64,000 nucleotides of DNA from CAYLRF01 sp964385995 (GTDB lineage Bacteria > Bacillota > Clostridia > Lachnospirales > Lachnospiraceae), in the NCBI GenBank assembly GCA_964385995.1, contig CAYLRF010000002.1, positions 1 to 64,000 on the forward strand, in the 5' to 3' direction. A model generated the notes under the pieces. The model worked only from the letters and a program-made list of their open reading frames with translations. It had not been told where the DNA came from and made no database searches. Shown here piece after piece: positions 16,265-26,657 of this stretch. The position numbers were made by a program, and so were the translations under genes. The number at the start of each line of letters is the position of its first letter. Within the stretch, counting starts at the first letter, position 1.

Positions 16265-19200
16265 TTACATTTTTATTTCCCTTCTCATTGCGAGGGAATA
16301 TATGATTTTCTCCCTCACGGTTTTTCCGGTTACACGGCTTAGCGCCATGGCGTAATAATCAAGCTGCAGGCCGTATTTTTCCCTGAATTTATCCTCATCA
16401 AAGATACGATCCGTCTTGTAATCCAGAACCGTAAGATACCCGTCCTCCTCGAAAAACGCGTCGATGATCCCCTGCACCAGCCGCTTCCCGTCGTCTATGA
16501 CAAAGGGCTGCTCTCTTTTAAGCGTTCCCGCGCGGGCCGCGCTTTTCACCCTCTCTCCCGCGTCCGAGCGCGTGAAAGCCAGGATGTCTGCTATGTCCGC
16601 ATCCGATAAGGCGTCCCGAAAGAGGAGACCTTTATTCGACATCTCATCTATGGCGCCTTCTAGTTTATCATAATCATAATCCGCGGTGAAATCCAAAAGT
16701 TCCAGCACACGATGGCAAGCGGTGCCGCGCTCGCCGGGGAGCGTCTTTTTCTCTGTGCCCGCGAATTTCGGAAGAAGCGGAATCACTTCCTCTTCCTCGA
16801 TCTCATCTTCTTCCATGTAAAGCCTTTTTTTAAGCTCGGACACGGTAAACTTCTGTCTCGCGCCCACATCTTCCTCATAGGGGTATTTATAGGAAAACTG
16901 CTCCTTAATCTGCTCTCTCATGCGTCTGTCATAGACTTTGTCCGCGGACAGACTGCTTAGCGATGCGGCGCTTAAGAAGGAGACTTTTTTCTCCCGCTCT
17001 GACGCGGCCGCAAGATCCCGGGAGGTTATCACGCTCACTTTGCACAGACATTTCTCATTTTCACACCCGACTTCCGTCCTCTCCCCGGAATATATAAGAT
17101 AACATGACCCTCGATTATCCGCATCCGTATCCGAGTCCGAGCCCGCATCCGAGTTCGCGTTCGCATCCGAGTTCGCGTCCGTACCCGTATCCGCGCCGCG
17201 CGGGTTCATCAAAGCGCCATCCTCTCCCGCGGCATATTCTCTTCCCCGGCCGGCGCTATCGTCCCGGATCCTGCCGCAAAGAAGCGCCGGCATGATCCAG
17301 TCAAGGTAGCGTGCGGCGCCGCTTATTTTTGCCTCGCGAAGCGCCGCGCTTTTATCCGGCGCGCTCATCCGCCACCCATCAGCGCTCTTTTTCAGATCGC
17401 GCGCGGCTCCCGTAATTATGAGCTTTTCTCTCGCGCGGGTCATGGCCACATAGAGAATACGCAGCTCCTCGGCCGCGTTTTCATCTTTTATGGCCTTTTT
17501 TATGACATTTTTTATGAGAGTGGGCGCCTTTTCCCTTGTTTTTACATTTACGGCGTCGATACCGAGGCCCAACGCGGAATGCATCAACACCTGCTGTTTA
17601 TTATCCTTGCCGCCGAAGGGGGCCTCGGCCGCGCATAAGAAAACTATCGGAAACTCCAGACCTTTGCTCTTATGAATTGTCATTATGCGAACGGCGTTAT
17701 CCGCCGCGTCGGCTGTATCCGCCCCGCCCCGGTCGATCTCGTATTTTTGAAGCTCCCCGATATAGCGCACAAAATTAAAGAGCCCCTTATATCCTGTGGA
17801 TTCATACTTCACGGCCATTAAGGAGAGCATTTTTAAGTTCGCCGATCTTTGCGTGCCCGACGGAAGCGCCGCCACATAATCCCCGTAACCCGTAAGATCC
17901 GATATCTCATCGATCAGGAGCCTTATGGGCGTATAAGGGCTTTTTTCGCGAAACGAGTAAAGCGTGTCTAAAAATGACGCGAGTTTTTCGCGAAGATGCG
18001 GCTCACTTCCGTTCTTCGCGTAATCAAAGACACATTCGTAAAACGCTCCCTCTCTCTTAGCTCTTATCAGGGCCAGCTCATCCGCGGACAAACCGACAAA
18101 CGGCCCCGAAAGAACCGCCGTAAGGGGAATGTCCTGCCTGGGATTGTCGACTATACGCAGATAATCAAGCATTCCCGCCACTTCACGGGTATTAAAATAT
18201 CCTTCCGTGACCACGCTTTGGGCGGGTATCCCCTCGTCGTTTAAGACTTTCTCGAAAATGTCGCCCCAGCCCTTTAAGTTTCGCATAAGGATCACGATGT
18301 CGCCGTATTTCGCCGGTCTGTATATGTCTTTTTCTTTGTCGTAGACCGTGTAATTACCCGCGAGGGAGCGTATTTTTTTCGCCACGGCATAAGCTTCGAT
18401 TTCCTTCGCGCTTTCGCTGCCGTCAAAATCCTTCAGGTCGACTAAAAGCACCTCGGGTTCGTTTCCGCCGGTATCCTCATAAGAGGCCCCGGGATACAGG
18501 GCCGCCTTATCGTCATATCCTATGCCTCCGAAATCACAGGTCATGACGCGGCGAAAAATAAAATTCGTGAAATTTATGACTTCGCTTCTGCTTCGGAAAT
18601 TTCGGCTTAAGTCTATTCTTACATGCTCTTCTCCTCCGTCGCCGAAGCTTTTATATTTTTGCGTGAAAAGTTCGGGTCTCGCGCGTCGAAATCCGTATAT
18701 GCTCTGCTTTACGTCACCTACCATGAAGAGATTGTGTCTGCCGCTTTCGGAGGATGAGACGGCGTTTAACACCGCTTCCTGCACGTAATTGCTGTCCTGA
18801 TATTCATCGACCATCACCTCGGCGAATTCCGAGCGGTACTCAAGGGCGGCGGGCGTGGGGATAAGCTCCCCGTCCTCTTTTCGCGTCAATATCCTTAACG
18901 CCAAATGCTCCATGTCGCCAAAATCAATGATCCCGCGACTCCTTTTTTTCGCCTCGAAGGCCGTAGCGAAATCCCTGACAACATCGATCAGGGTAACAGC
19001 GTTTGAAAGCGCCGTCTTAAAATCCGAAATGATATCGTCCGTATCCTCAAAGAAAAAGTCGTCTTTTAAGGAAGTGATGTTGTCTTTACATTCATTTCGT
19101 ATTGATTGAACCAGGCTTTTCTTTTCCGCGTCCGTCTTATCGGACCTACCCGAATTAAGGCGCTCAAAACTGAAACTTTTAAGGAGCCCTCTTATCTCTG

Positions 19201-20002
19201 CGAAAGTATCCTTGCGCGTTATGCTGTCCGCGAACTTCATCTCTGATTCTATGATGTCTTTGTATTTTAAGGGTCCGTCTTCCTCCATGCAAAGCCTAAG
19301 CGCGCGGCCGAGGTTCTCTTTCGCGTCGGCGGCCGCGGCCTTAGCCAACCGTACCGTTTCCCTGACAAACGGAGCCTCTTCAAACTCCTTCTCGTTTGAT
19401 ATCCCGTAAAGATTTACGCAACTTGAAAGATAGTCGTCGGGGTCGGGGTAACTTTCTGCGTATTCGTAAAGCCGAAGGATCACATCCTGCAAATTCTCAT
19501 CGTTATTTTTCGCGTCAAAGCTCTCCGTGAGATTTACGAAGTCATCATCCGCGCCGGTATATCTTTTTTCAAGCACCTCGTCCAACACATCCCTCTTTAA
19601 AAGATCGATCTCGGCGTCGTCCGCGACCCTGAAGGAGGGATCCAAGTCTATCGTATGAAAATATTCTTTTATGACCGACAGGCAAAAGCCGTGCACGGTG
19701 GTTATCTGGGCCCGGCAAATAAGCGCCTCCTGCCTCGTAAGACGGTCATTATAAGGATCAGCGTCCAGTTTCTTCGCGATGGCTTCGCGGAGCTTTTCTT
19801 TCATCTGCGCCGCGGCCGCCTCCGTGAAAGTGACGATGAGAAGCTCGTCCACGTCGATCGGATCCTTCTTGTCGCAAAGCCTTGACATAACGCGCTCCAC
19901 GAGCACCATGGTCTTTCCGGAGCCCGCCGCCGCGGAAACAAGGATATCCTTATTTCTTGTCTCCACCGCCTGCCGCTGCTCATCCGTCAACTTAACAGCC
20001 AC
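16265..20002 (-). CDS. addA: ATP-dependent helicase/nuclease subunit A (AddA)
   Basis: AddA is the UvrD-like helicase and nuclease subunit of the AddAB double-strand-break repair complex. The 1245-residue protein has Walker A AAAGSGKTMV near the N-terminus, helicase motif DEYQDSN, RNFRSR, and a C-terminal RecB-type nuclease motif LDYKTDRI. Translation probably starts at GTG 20002, immediately after the addB stop. Residues about 935-962 are a low-complexity Asp/Asn/Ser/Ala stretch encoded by 13 in-frame hexanucleotides, an insertion not expected in the family. Confidence 0.95.
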   Translation of the reverse strand: MAVKLTDEQRQAVETRNKDILVSAAAGSGKTMVLVERVMSRLCDKKDPIDVDELLIVTFTEAAAAQMKEKLREAIAKKLDADPYNDRLTRQEALICRAQITTVHGFCLSVIKEYFHTIDLDPSFRVADDAEIDLLKRDVLDEVLEKRYTGADDDFVNLTESFDAKNNDENLQDVILRLYEYAESYPDPDDYLSSCVNLYGISNEKEFEEAPFVRETVRLAKAAAADAKENLGRALRLCMEEDGPLKYKDIIESEMKFADSITRKDTFAEIRGLLKSFSFERLNSGRSDKTDAEKKSLVQSIRNECKDNITSLKDDFFFEDTDDIISDFKTALSNAVTLIDVVRDFATAFEAKKRSRGIIDFGDMEHLALRILTRKEDGELIPTPAALEYRSEFAEVMVDEYQDSNYVQEAVLNAVSSSESGRHNLFMVGDVKQSIYGFRRARPELFTQKYKSFGDGGEEHVRIDLSRNFRSRSEVINFTNFIFRRVMTCDFGGIGYDDKAALYPGASYEDTGGNEPEVLLVDLKDFDGSESAKEIEAYAVAKKIRSLAGNYTVYDKEKDIYRPAKYGDIVILMRNLKGWGDIFEKVLNDEGIPAQSVVTEGYFNTREVAGMLDYLRIVDNPRQDIPLTAVLSGPFVGLSADELALIRAKREGAFYECVFDYAKNGSEPHLREKLASFLDTLYSFREKSPYTPIRLLIDEISDLTGYGDYVAALPSGTQRSANLKMLSLMAVKYESTGYKGLFNFVRYIGELQKYEIDRGGADTADAADNAVRIMTIHKSKGLEFPIVFLCAAEAPFGGKDNKQQVLMHSALGLGIDAVNVKTREKAPTLIKNVIKKAIKDENAAEELRILYVAMTRAREKLIITGAARDLKKSADGWRMSAPDKSAALREAKISGAARYLDWIMPALLCGRIRDDSAGRGREYAAGEDGALMNPRGADTGTDANSDANANSDAGSDSDTDADNRGSCYLIYSGERTEVGCENEKCLCKVSVITSRDLAAASEREKKVSFLSAASLSSLSADKVYDRRMREQIKEQFSYKYPYEEDVGARQKFTVSELKKRLYMEEDEIEEEEVIPLLPKFAGTEKKTLPGERGTACHRVLELLDFTADYDYDKLEGAIDEMSNKGLLFRDALSDADIADILAFTRSDAGERVKSAARAGTLKREQPFVIDDGKRLVQGIIDAFFEEDGYLTVLDYKTDRIFDEDKFREKYGLQLDYYAMALSRVTGKTVREKIIYSLAMRREIKM
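17117..17194. repeat. 13 x 6-bp tandem repeat within addA
   Basis: Thirteen consecutive hexamers of the type RYYCGN (for example ATCCGC, ATCCGA, GTTCGC) with no interruption. On minus each encodes a dipeptide, mostly X-Asp or X-Asn. Unit changes preserve frame, so length variants would be tolerated. Confidence 0.9.
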
Positions 20003-20004
20003 GC

Positions 20005-23000
20005 TTAAACGGCTCCTTTCCCGTCTTCGTTTTCCTCGCGCATTTTACTTAAAAGAATCTCATCGGACATCTTTTCGAGTTTTCTTCGCTCATATCCCCG
20101 CAGTTTCTCGTCGAATCCGCAGATCGACTTGTAGATGCAATACTTGCAGCCCGTGTCATTTGTCATCTCGTAAGGGGAGATATCGGCCTCCCCATCCGTT
20201 ATCCTCTGCGCGAACTCGCGCATTTTGCCGTCCGCGAAAGACAGCAGTATGTCCATATCCCCGCCGCTTACGACGCTTGACTTTTTCGCGATCCGACCGT
20301 CTTTGTTTACGGAAACTGGGATCACGTCCGAATCGCACCCCGGCGCGAGGGATCTGTCCAGACGCTCAGGCACGTTCTCATCAAGATTTACCAATCCGCA
20401 GGGCATAAGCTCACGCAGGAGGGCCTTCTCTCTGTCGGCGTCGCTTTTCTGCCTGGGTATGAACATATCCCGCGATCTTTGGAAGCAAAGCCCCGCGGGG
20501 AGACTTATCTTGCCGGCGTGCTTTTCGGAAGCTATGTTAAGAGCCGCCTTCATGTATATCACAAGCTGCATCTGCACACCGTAGTAGAATCTCGTAAGAT
20601 CGAATCGGGGCGATCCCGTCTTATAGTCGACGACTTTCACATACACCTTCTCGCCGTCCTCGCAGATATCGATTCGATCGATCTTCCCGCGGACCCTCAT
20701 TTTGGCTTCGCCTTTAAGGTTCGTCACTCCCAGATCGTAGGGCGCCTCGAAAAATTCAGGCTCAAAGTCCCCCGCCTCAAGCTGTTTTGATATGCCCCAT
20801 ACCAGGCGCTTTAATATGCGCGTAAGCCGCGTAATAAAGTAGGCGTCACGACTGGAGGCGGCGAAAAATTCCCTTCCGTAACTTTCGACGCTTTCATCGA
20901 CGCTTTCTCTTATAAGTATCTCACCTATATCTTCGGGTACACGCGCGAAACGATATCCTCTTTCCGTTACCTTTCGTGAGTATCTCTCTATCGCGTCATG
21001 AAGGAGCGTCCCGGTATCGGCACCGTCCATCCGGAAGGTTTGCCTTTCCCGAAGTCTTAAGCCGTAATTTAAAAAATGCGCGAAGGCGCACTTCGCGAAC
21101 GTCTCGAATCTCGATACGCTCCCCATGAGTACGTCTCCGTAAAGTTTTTTTGCCGTCCCCGGAGAAAGCTTTGTCACGGGCTTATTAAAAAACGCGGCCT
21201 CAGTGATGTTTTTAAGCGCCAAAGCCGCCTTCGGGTCCCGTCTGCAATGCGCGTAAAGCTCAAGCCACGGTGCGCTCATCCTCTCATCACTGTTTCCGAT
21301 GGCAGAGGCCATCTTAGTCATCGCTATTTTCGGTGTAAGTTCCGTGTCATATATGTTCTTCGGCGCTTCCCGGACGGTAAGTTTGGGATAGAGCCTTAGG
21401 ATATCCCTGATAAGAAACGCCGGCCGCGCGGGCTTTCCGTCCCCGTCGGTCTCGCTGTATGTAAGCGTAAGGCTCTCTGAAGGTTTGGTGAGCACGAGAT
21501 ACAGATGAAATTTCTCATCCAGGGCTTTCTCCCTCGATCCCGGCGCTATCCTGACACCGCCCGCGGCGAGCTTTATCCTGTCATTGTCGGAAAGAAGGCC
21601 GCCTCCGCTTAAATTTCCGGGTATGTATTTGTCATTCACGCCCGCGAAAAAGAGAGCCTTCACGTCTTTTATCCTGCTGCGTGAGATATCTCCTATCACA
21701 AGCCTGTCCGCGCTAAGCGGCACAATCCCGACCTTAGCCTCGCTAAGTCCCGCGTCCAAAAGCTCCCTGTACTCTTTAAGGGAAACCCTCTCATCTCCCA
21801 AAAGCTCCGTAAGCTGATCGAAAACATCTATCACTATACGGTAAATCTGAGCGTATTCCTTCTCCATCGAAAGATCGCCCCGCGCGGCGAACCGAAGCTC
21901 TTCGTCATGGAGCTTTTGCTGAGAATTATTCAAAAGAAAATGCTCATGCAGGGCCGCGGTAACCTGCGCCACCGTCTTATGCCTGCTCTTTAAGACGTCC
22001 GTCACCGTCCCGACGCTTTTTATGAATTTTTCCCTTAAGTCGTTTATCTCCTCAAGCTTTACCTGTTTCTCTCCTTTCATGGGAGTCTGCCACTTCTCGC
22101 GCCACTTTTTATAACCCCGCACACCCATGGCGATACAGTAATTATCGAGTTTGTCCGTCTCTTCTCCCGTAAGAACCGAAAATCCGGTGCGCAGATAGCG
22201 AAAAACGCTCTCATATGAGAAATTTTCTTCCGCCATGGCGATAAGTGCTCGAAGATACTCGATGAAAGGATTAAAAAGAACGCTTTTCTTTTGATCCGTG
22301 AAGACGGGAATGTCGTAATCGGCGAAGGCTTTTTCGGCAAACGGCGCGTATTTATCCATGTCGCTTACTATGACGGCCATGTCGCGGTAGCGAAGGCGCT
22401 TAGTCCTTGCGGCGCGTCTTACGCTCTGCGCGATAAAATCCATCTCCCCGGCGATAGTTTCGGCTCGTACGATCCGTATGCGATCTGATGATAATGTATC
22501 TCCTGCATCGCCTCTGTCAGAGCCCTCACCATCCTCATATTTATCGGAAGAATATCTGAATATGTGCGACTCCAGAAAAGAAAGCGCGGGACTTTCCCTA
22601 AAGCGGTACGGCGTGCCGTTATAAAGCGTCACGGGCTCGTCTATCGGAACGCGGCACTCACCCGCTATCTTTATAAGCGAGTTTTCGGTCCTCCTGCTCG
22701 GTCCGAAAAGCGCCGAGTCCCTTTTTTCGTCCGAAGCCGTAACCGTGACCGCGACCTTCCGGCAGGTAAGCATAAGCTCCCGCAAAATCACGTTCTGAAC
22801 GGGAGAAAAATCCACGAATCCGTCCAGAACGACAGTGCTGCCCTTTAGCATCTTTGACTTGGGGATGGCAAGGCTTAACGCGTCAAGTCTTCCGTCGCCC
22901 GTGATATACTTTCCCTCAAGATAGTCGTTAAAAGCCCCGTAAATAAGCCCGATGTCGCTTAATTTAAGCGACAGCGCGCCGGACTCGCCCGCCGCCTCCA

Positions 23001-23427
23001 TGAGACGCGAAAATTCCTCTTCCTTGATCTCATATCTTGAAAACTCGGAGATGACATCCTTTACGGCTTTTATAAACCCCGGCCTTGAAAGACTTGAGCC
23101 TAGGACGCGCATCTTACCCGCCACGGCGCCCGCAACCTTTCTAAGCACGAAGCTTTTTCCGACTTCGTCAAGCAATACCTCCCCGCTTTCCCCGACCTCG
23201 GAAAAGACTCTGTGCGCGAGTCGGTTAAAGCTGAGTACGTCGATATTCATGATCCCGCGCTTAGGACTCATGCTCACCAAATCTTTCTGTGTCTGCATGG
23301 TGAACTGCTCGGGAACTATGACGAAATATTCCCTCTCGGGATGTTTAAGGGATTTAGATATGACGGTTTTATACAGATAATGCGATTTTCCCGCGCCGGC
23401 GCGGCCTTTGATAAGCTGAAGGCTCAT
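20005..23427 (-). CDS. addB: ATP-dependent nuclease subunit B (AddB)
   Basis: AddB is the second nuclease subunit of AddAB and carries an Fe-S cluster. The 1140-residue protein has the N-terminal GRAGAGKSHYLYK P-loop, the nuclease motif VVDYKTGSPRF near residue 935, and a C-terminal cysteine cluster (CKYCIYKSICGF) that with an upstream Cys forms the Fe-S staple. The addB-addA order with a two-base spacer indicates co-translation. Confidence 0.95.
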   Translation of the reverse strand: MSLQLIKGRAGAGKSHYLYKTVISKSLKHPEREYFVIVPEQFTMQTQKDLVSMSPKRGIMNIDVLSFNRLAHRVFSEVGESGEVLLDEVGKSFVLRKVAGAVAGKMRVLGSSLSRPGFIKAVKDVISEFSRYEIKEEEFSRLMEAAGESGALSLKLSDIGLIYGAFNDYLEGKYITGDGRLDALSLAIPKSKMLKGSTVVLDGFVDFSPVQNVILRELMLTCRKVAVTVTASDEKRDSALFGPSRRTENSLIKIAGECRVPIDEPVTLYNGTPYRFRESPALSFLESHIFRYSSDKYEDGEGSDRGDAGDTLSSDRIRIVRAETIAGEMDFIAQSVRRAARTKRLRYRDMAVIVSDMDKYAPFAEKAFADYDIPVFTDQKKSVLFNPFIEYLRALIAMAEENFSYESVFRYLRTGFSVLTGEETDKLDNYCIAMGVRGYKKWREKWQTPMKGEKQVKLEEINDLREKFIKSVGTVTDVLKSRHKTVAQVTAALHEHFLLNNSQQKLHDEELRFAARGDLSMEKEYAQIYRIVIDVFDQLTELLGDERVSLKEYRELLDAGLSEAKVGIVPLSADRLVIGDISRSRIKDVKALFFAGVNDKYIPGNLSGGGLLSDNDRIKLAAGGVRIAPGSREKALDEKFHLYLVLTKPSESLTLTYSETDGDGKPARPAFLIRDILRLYPKLTVREAPKNIYDTELTPKIAMTKMASAIGNSDERMSAPWLELYAHCRRDPKAALALKNITEAAFFNKPVTKLSPGTAKKLYGDVLMGSVSRFETFAKCAFAHFLNYGLRLRERQTFRMDGADTGTLLHDAIERYSRKVTERGYRFARVPEDIGEILIRESVDESVESYGREFFAASSRDAYFITRLTRILKRLVWGISKQLEAGDFEPEFFEAPYDLGVTNLKGEAKMRVRGKIDRIDICEDGEKVYVKVVDYKTGSPRFDLTRFYYGVQMQLVIYMKAALNIASEKHAGKISLPAGLCFQRSRDMFIPRQKSDADREKALLRELMPCGLVNLDENVPERLDRSLAPGCDSDVIPVSVNKDGRIAKKSSVVSGGDMDILLSFADGKMREFAQRITDGEADISPYEMTNDTGCKYCIYKSICGFDEKLRGYERRKLEKMSDEILLSKMREENEDGKGAV

Positions 23428-23436
23428 CCTTTTATC

Positions 23437-23997
23437 TTACCTCGTCTCCAGAAAGTCAAGTGTCTTTTTTATCCTGTAGTCATCAGGGTATTCTTTCACG
23501 TACCGCTCGGCAAGCTTACGGGCCTTTTCCCACTCGCTCATTCGGGTCAGTACGGATATCTCGTTGCCCAGGATCTCGCGTCTTAAGCTTTTTGTGCAGT
23601 CTTTAAGATCTAAAGCCTCTTCGTAAAATTTTAAGGCGTTTTCGTAATCCTCTGTCTTCGCGTACGACGCGGCCATCATCGAGCAAAGATCCGCGGTCTT
23701 TTTCGCGCCGCAACTTACCGCGCTTTTAAGGGCGTCAAGCGACTTATCGTACTGCCTAAGCTCGAATCTTGCCATTCCCAGGCCCAGGTATGACTCCGCG
23801 AGGCTTTCGCCCTTTTTTATATCTTTCTCAAAGCTTTTCGCGGCTTTTTCGTATTGCTCTTTCTCAAGATATACTGCGCCGTCGCTTTTTCCCATGTCAC
23901 AGCCCGCGGCGAATGTGACGGCAAAGACCGCCGCGGCCGCCGCGAAAAATCTTATGACGAATCTTTTAATCTGTTTACTCCTTTTGCTGCCTCTCAT
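23437..23997 (-). CDS. TPR-repeat lipoprotein
   Basis: A 186-residue protein with a basic start, hydrophobic segment and lipobox VTFAAGC (Cys at about 33), so probably membrane-anchored and exported. The rest is made of TPR-like helical repeats (for example KEQYEKAAKSFEKDI and EDYENALKFYEEALDLKD). Partner and function are unknown. It ends 9 bases before addB and is probably cotranscribed with addBA. Confidence 0.85.
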   Translation of the reverse strand: MRGSKRSKQIKRFVIRFFAAAAAVFAVTFAAGCDMGKSDGAVYLEKEQYEKAAKSFEKDIKKGESLAESYLGLGMARFELRQYDKSLDALKSAVSCGAKKTADLCSMMAASYAKTEDYENALKFYEEALDLKDCTKSLRREILGNEISVLTRMSEWEKARKLAERYVKEYPDDYRIKKTLDFLETR

Positions 23998-24041
23998 TTA
24001 CTAAAGTCCTTTTTGTCATTTCCACCCTCAGCCCATCCCCC

Positions 24042-24086
24042 GGCTTTACGCGCCGCGGTAACTTAGGCTTTACGCGCCGCCGGTAA
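24042..24086. repeat. 24-bp-period direct repeat between the ArsR and TPR genes
   Basis: GGCTTTACGCGCCGC occurs at 24042-24056 and 24066-24080, each followed by (C)GGTAA. It lies in the leader of the TPR lipoprotein gene, close to the arsR stop. Confidence 0.8.
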
Positions 24087-24091
24087 ATGCC

Positions 24092-24463
24092 TTACTCCGT
24101 GATATGTTCCATACCCTGACTTAAGATCCCCCGGATATGCGAGTCATCCAGCGAATAATACACTGTCTTTCCGTCTCTTCGGTTCTTTACGAGTTTCATC
24201 TGTTTTAACAGGCGAAGCTGATGAGATATCGCCGACTGTGTCATGCCGCAGACTTTTGCCAGATCGCACACGCAAAGTTCAGAGATAAGCAACGCGCAAA
24301 GTATCTTTATCCTCGTGGGATCTGCGAACACCTTGTAAAAATCGGCGAGGGCCCGCATGTTTTCTTCCCCCGGAAGCGTCTTTTCCACAGTCTTTGTCAG
24401 ACTTTCGTGCACATGGCGCACCGAGCATGTCTCTTCATAATTCACATCCTCTTTCTCATTCAT
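24092..24463 (-). CDS. ArsR/SmtB family metal-responsive repressor
   Basis: A 123-residue winged-helix repressor. The metal-site motif ELCVCDL lies in the HTH region, followed by the recognition helix SAISHQLRLLKQMKLV and the wing RDGKTVYYSLDD. The C-terminal helix contains His residues that may bind Zn. It is 187 bases downstream of the cadA-type ATPase and most likely controls it. AAAGGA precedes the ATG. Confidence 0.92.
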   Translation of the reverse strand: MNEKEDVNYEETCSVRHVHESLTKTVEKTLPGEENMRALADFYKVFADPTRIKILCALLISELCVCDLAKVCGMTQSAISHQLRLLKQMKLVKNRRDGKTVYYSLDDSHIRGILSQGMEHITE

Positions 24464-24650
24464 GTAAATAAAATCCTTTCATGTCAACCGAATGAAGCCG
24501 CCTTACGCCGCGGCCGTCTTTGGATGCGGGTTTATCATAAACGTGTTTGGTCTATGATGAGTATGCCGCGCTTGATCTTCGAGTTTGTGATTTATCTTCC
24601 TTCCCCGCGCACCCGGCGGATTTGCCCGCCAACCTCCTGATCGGAAATCA

Positions 24651-26606
24651 TCATCGCTTACCGGTCTGCCCCGCGCGCCCCGCGATTTTGCCCGCAAGCA
24701 GGCGTACCGAATTAAGCACGCATAAAAGAGCGACCCCCGTGTCGGCAAATACCGAAAGCCAAAGAATCGTTTTCCCGAATAAAGTCAGGATCATGATCAC
24801 GGCCTTCGCCAAAAGCGCGAAAACGACATTCTGCGCCGCGACCCGGGTCGCCTTTTTCGAAAACGCGATCGAAAGCGGCACCGAATGCACGGACGGATTC
24901 ATAAAGACCACATCCGCGGCGCAGATCGCGGCGTCGGCTCCGCTTCCCATCGCCGCTCCCACGTCCGCTCCCGCGAGCACCGGAGAATCGTTTATCCCGT
25001 CTCCCACGAACATCGATGGTCCGTACTTAGCGCGGACCTTTTTCAGTATCTCAAGTTTATCTTCCGGAAGAAGCTTTGCGTAAACCTCTTCGATACCGAT
25101 CTTTCGCGCCGCTTCCGTGGCCGGCTCTTTTTCATCTCCCGTCAGCATTACTGTCCTTAGGCCTGACTTTTTAAGCTCTGACACAGCACCTGCGGCGTCC
25201 TTTTTCACTGCGTCCCCGATATATATTATTCCTGCCGGATGTCCCTCACAGGATACATATACGGCGGTTTTGCCTGGCTTAACGGACGACTTTTCCGCAT
25301 CTTCAACCGCTTCCGTATCCGCGTGATAAAGCTTAAGAAGTCCCAAGCTCCCGCAAAGCACTTCCCCGCCGTCTATCACGGCGCGTACGCCTTTGCCCGC
25401 GATCTCCCGGACCGACTCCGCCTTTTTTCGGCGGACATTTTCACTTTTTGCCGCCTTTATGATGCCGGAGGCTATGGGATGAGTAGACTCCGCCTCGCAG
25501 GCCGCCGCAAAAGATAATACATCCTCTCGCGTATATCCTTCACTTAGGCAGACTGTATCCGTCACCTTAAAGCGTCCCTCGGTCAATGTCCCCGTCTTAT
25601 CCATGACTACCGCCTTTACGCGGCTTAACGTCTCAAGCGCGATACCGTCCTTAAAAAGTATGCCCCTTTTCGACGCCGCCCCGATGGTGGCGAAAAAGGC
25701 GAGAGGAACGGAAATCACCAGCGCGCAGGGACAGCTTATAACCAGAAGATTTACGGCGGTATAAACCCATCTGTGCCAATCTCCGGTGACAAAAGAGGGT
25801 ATCACGGCTATGACAGCGGCGAGCGCGACTACGATCGGGGTGTAAATCTTTGAAAACCTTGTGATGAAACGATCTATCCTCGGCTTTCCCTCCTCGGCCT
25901 GTGTGACCGAACGAAGGATACGGCTTACCATGGAGTCACTAAGCTTTTTGCGGACCTTTAGCTTCACCGATCCCGTAAGATTTACGCAGCCGCTTAACAC
26001 TTCGCTTCCGGGCGCGATGTCGACCGGGAAAGGCTCTCCGGTAATCGGCGCGGTATCCATACTGCTCTTTCCCGAGACGATTACCCCGTCAAGAGGAATC
26101 CTGTCGCCCGCCCTTACAAGGAGAATGTCCCCTATCCGCGCGTCCCCGGCGGGGATGACAGTAACGTCACCTTCATCCGTGTCGGGAAAATGACCTGCCC
26201 TATCAGCCGCCTTTACAAGAAGTACCGTCTCCGGACGCATATCCGCCGTGTGCGTGATACTTTCGCGGCTTTTACGCACGGCCAGGTCCTCGAAGAACTC
26301 GCCCACGTCGAAAAAGAGCATCACTCCCACAGCCTCGGCGTATTCTCCGATGATAAAGGCGGCGACGGTGGCCACGGTCATGAGGAAATTCTCATCGATA
26401 AGTTTCCCCTTAAAGACATTCTTAACGGCATCCGCCACGACTTCATATCCCAATATCAGATACGAAATCAAATACCCGGCGAGCGTCACATACGTCGGAA
26501 AACCAAGTTTATCCAGGACGCCCGCGACAACCAGTAATATACCCCCGGCTACGATCTGAAGTATCTGCCTTACACTTTCGCTTCCCTCTTCCCTTGAGTC
26601 ACTCAT
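24651..26606 (-). CDS. cadA: Zn/Cd/Pb-exporting P1B-type ATPase
   Basis: A 651-residue heavy-metal P-type ATPase. The ion-site motif SCPCALVIS marks the P1B-2 (Zn2+, Cd2+, Pb2+) group. The phosphorylation site DKTGTLTEG, the HP motif (STHPIA) and the hinge GDGINDSPVLAGADVG are present. No N-terminal heavy-metal-associated CXXC domain is seen; the protein begins directly with membrane helices. A promoter and an ArsR-type palindrome lie upstream, and an arsR gene follows. Confidence 0.95.
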   Translation of the reverse strand: MSDSREEGSESVRQILQIVAGGILLVVAGVLDKLGFPTYVTLAGYLISYLILGYEVVADAVKNVFKGKLIDENFLMTVATVAAFIIGEYAEAVGVMLFFDVGEFFEDLAVRKSRESITHTADMRPETVLLVKAADRAGHFPDTDEGDVTVIPAGDARIGDILLVRAGDRIPLDGVIVSGKSSMDTAPITGEPFPVDIAPGSEVLSGCVNLTGSVKLKVRKKLSDSMVSRILRSVTQAEEGKPRIDRFITRFSKIYTPIVVALAAVIAVIPSFVTGDWHRWVYTAVNLLVISCPCALVISVPLAFFATIGAASKRGILFKDGIALETLSRVKAVVMDKTGTLTEGRFKVTDTVCLSEGYTREDVLSFAAACEAESTHPIASGIIKAAKSENVRRKKAESVREIAGKGVRAVIDGGEVLCGSLGLLKLYHADTEAVEDAEKSSVKPGKTAVYVSCEGHPAGIIYIGDAVKKDAAGAVSELKKSGLRTVMLTGDEKEPATEAARKIGIEEVYAKLLPEDKLEILKKVRAKYGPSMFVGDGINDSPVLAGADVGAAMGSGADAAICAADVVFMNPSVHSVPLSIAFSKKATRVAAQNVVFALLAKAVIMILTLFGKTILWLSVFADTGVALLCVLNSVRLLAGKIAGRAGQTGKR

Positions 26607-26629
26607 CTCATCGACCTCCGCTCACGAAA

Positions 26630-26657
26630 ATATGAATGTTTGCTCATATGTTCATAT
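26630..26657. promoter_or_regulatory. ArsR/SmtB-type operator of cadA
   Basis: An AT-rich palindrome with perfect 7-bp arms ATATGAA (26630-26636) and TTCATAT (26651-26657), with CATATG inside. Its shape fits ArsR-family operators. It overlaps the -10 box of the cadA promoter, so binding would block transcription. Confidence 0.75.

Noticed and set aside
24464..24650. Promoter for arsR in the cadA-arsR spacer
   Set aside because: A TATGAT and a TTGACA exist but not in a usable spacing or position; not enough to call.
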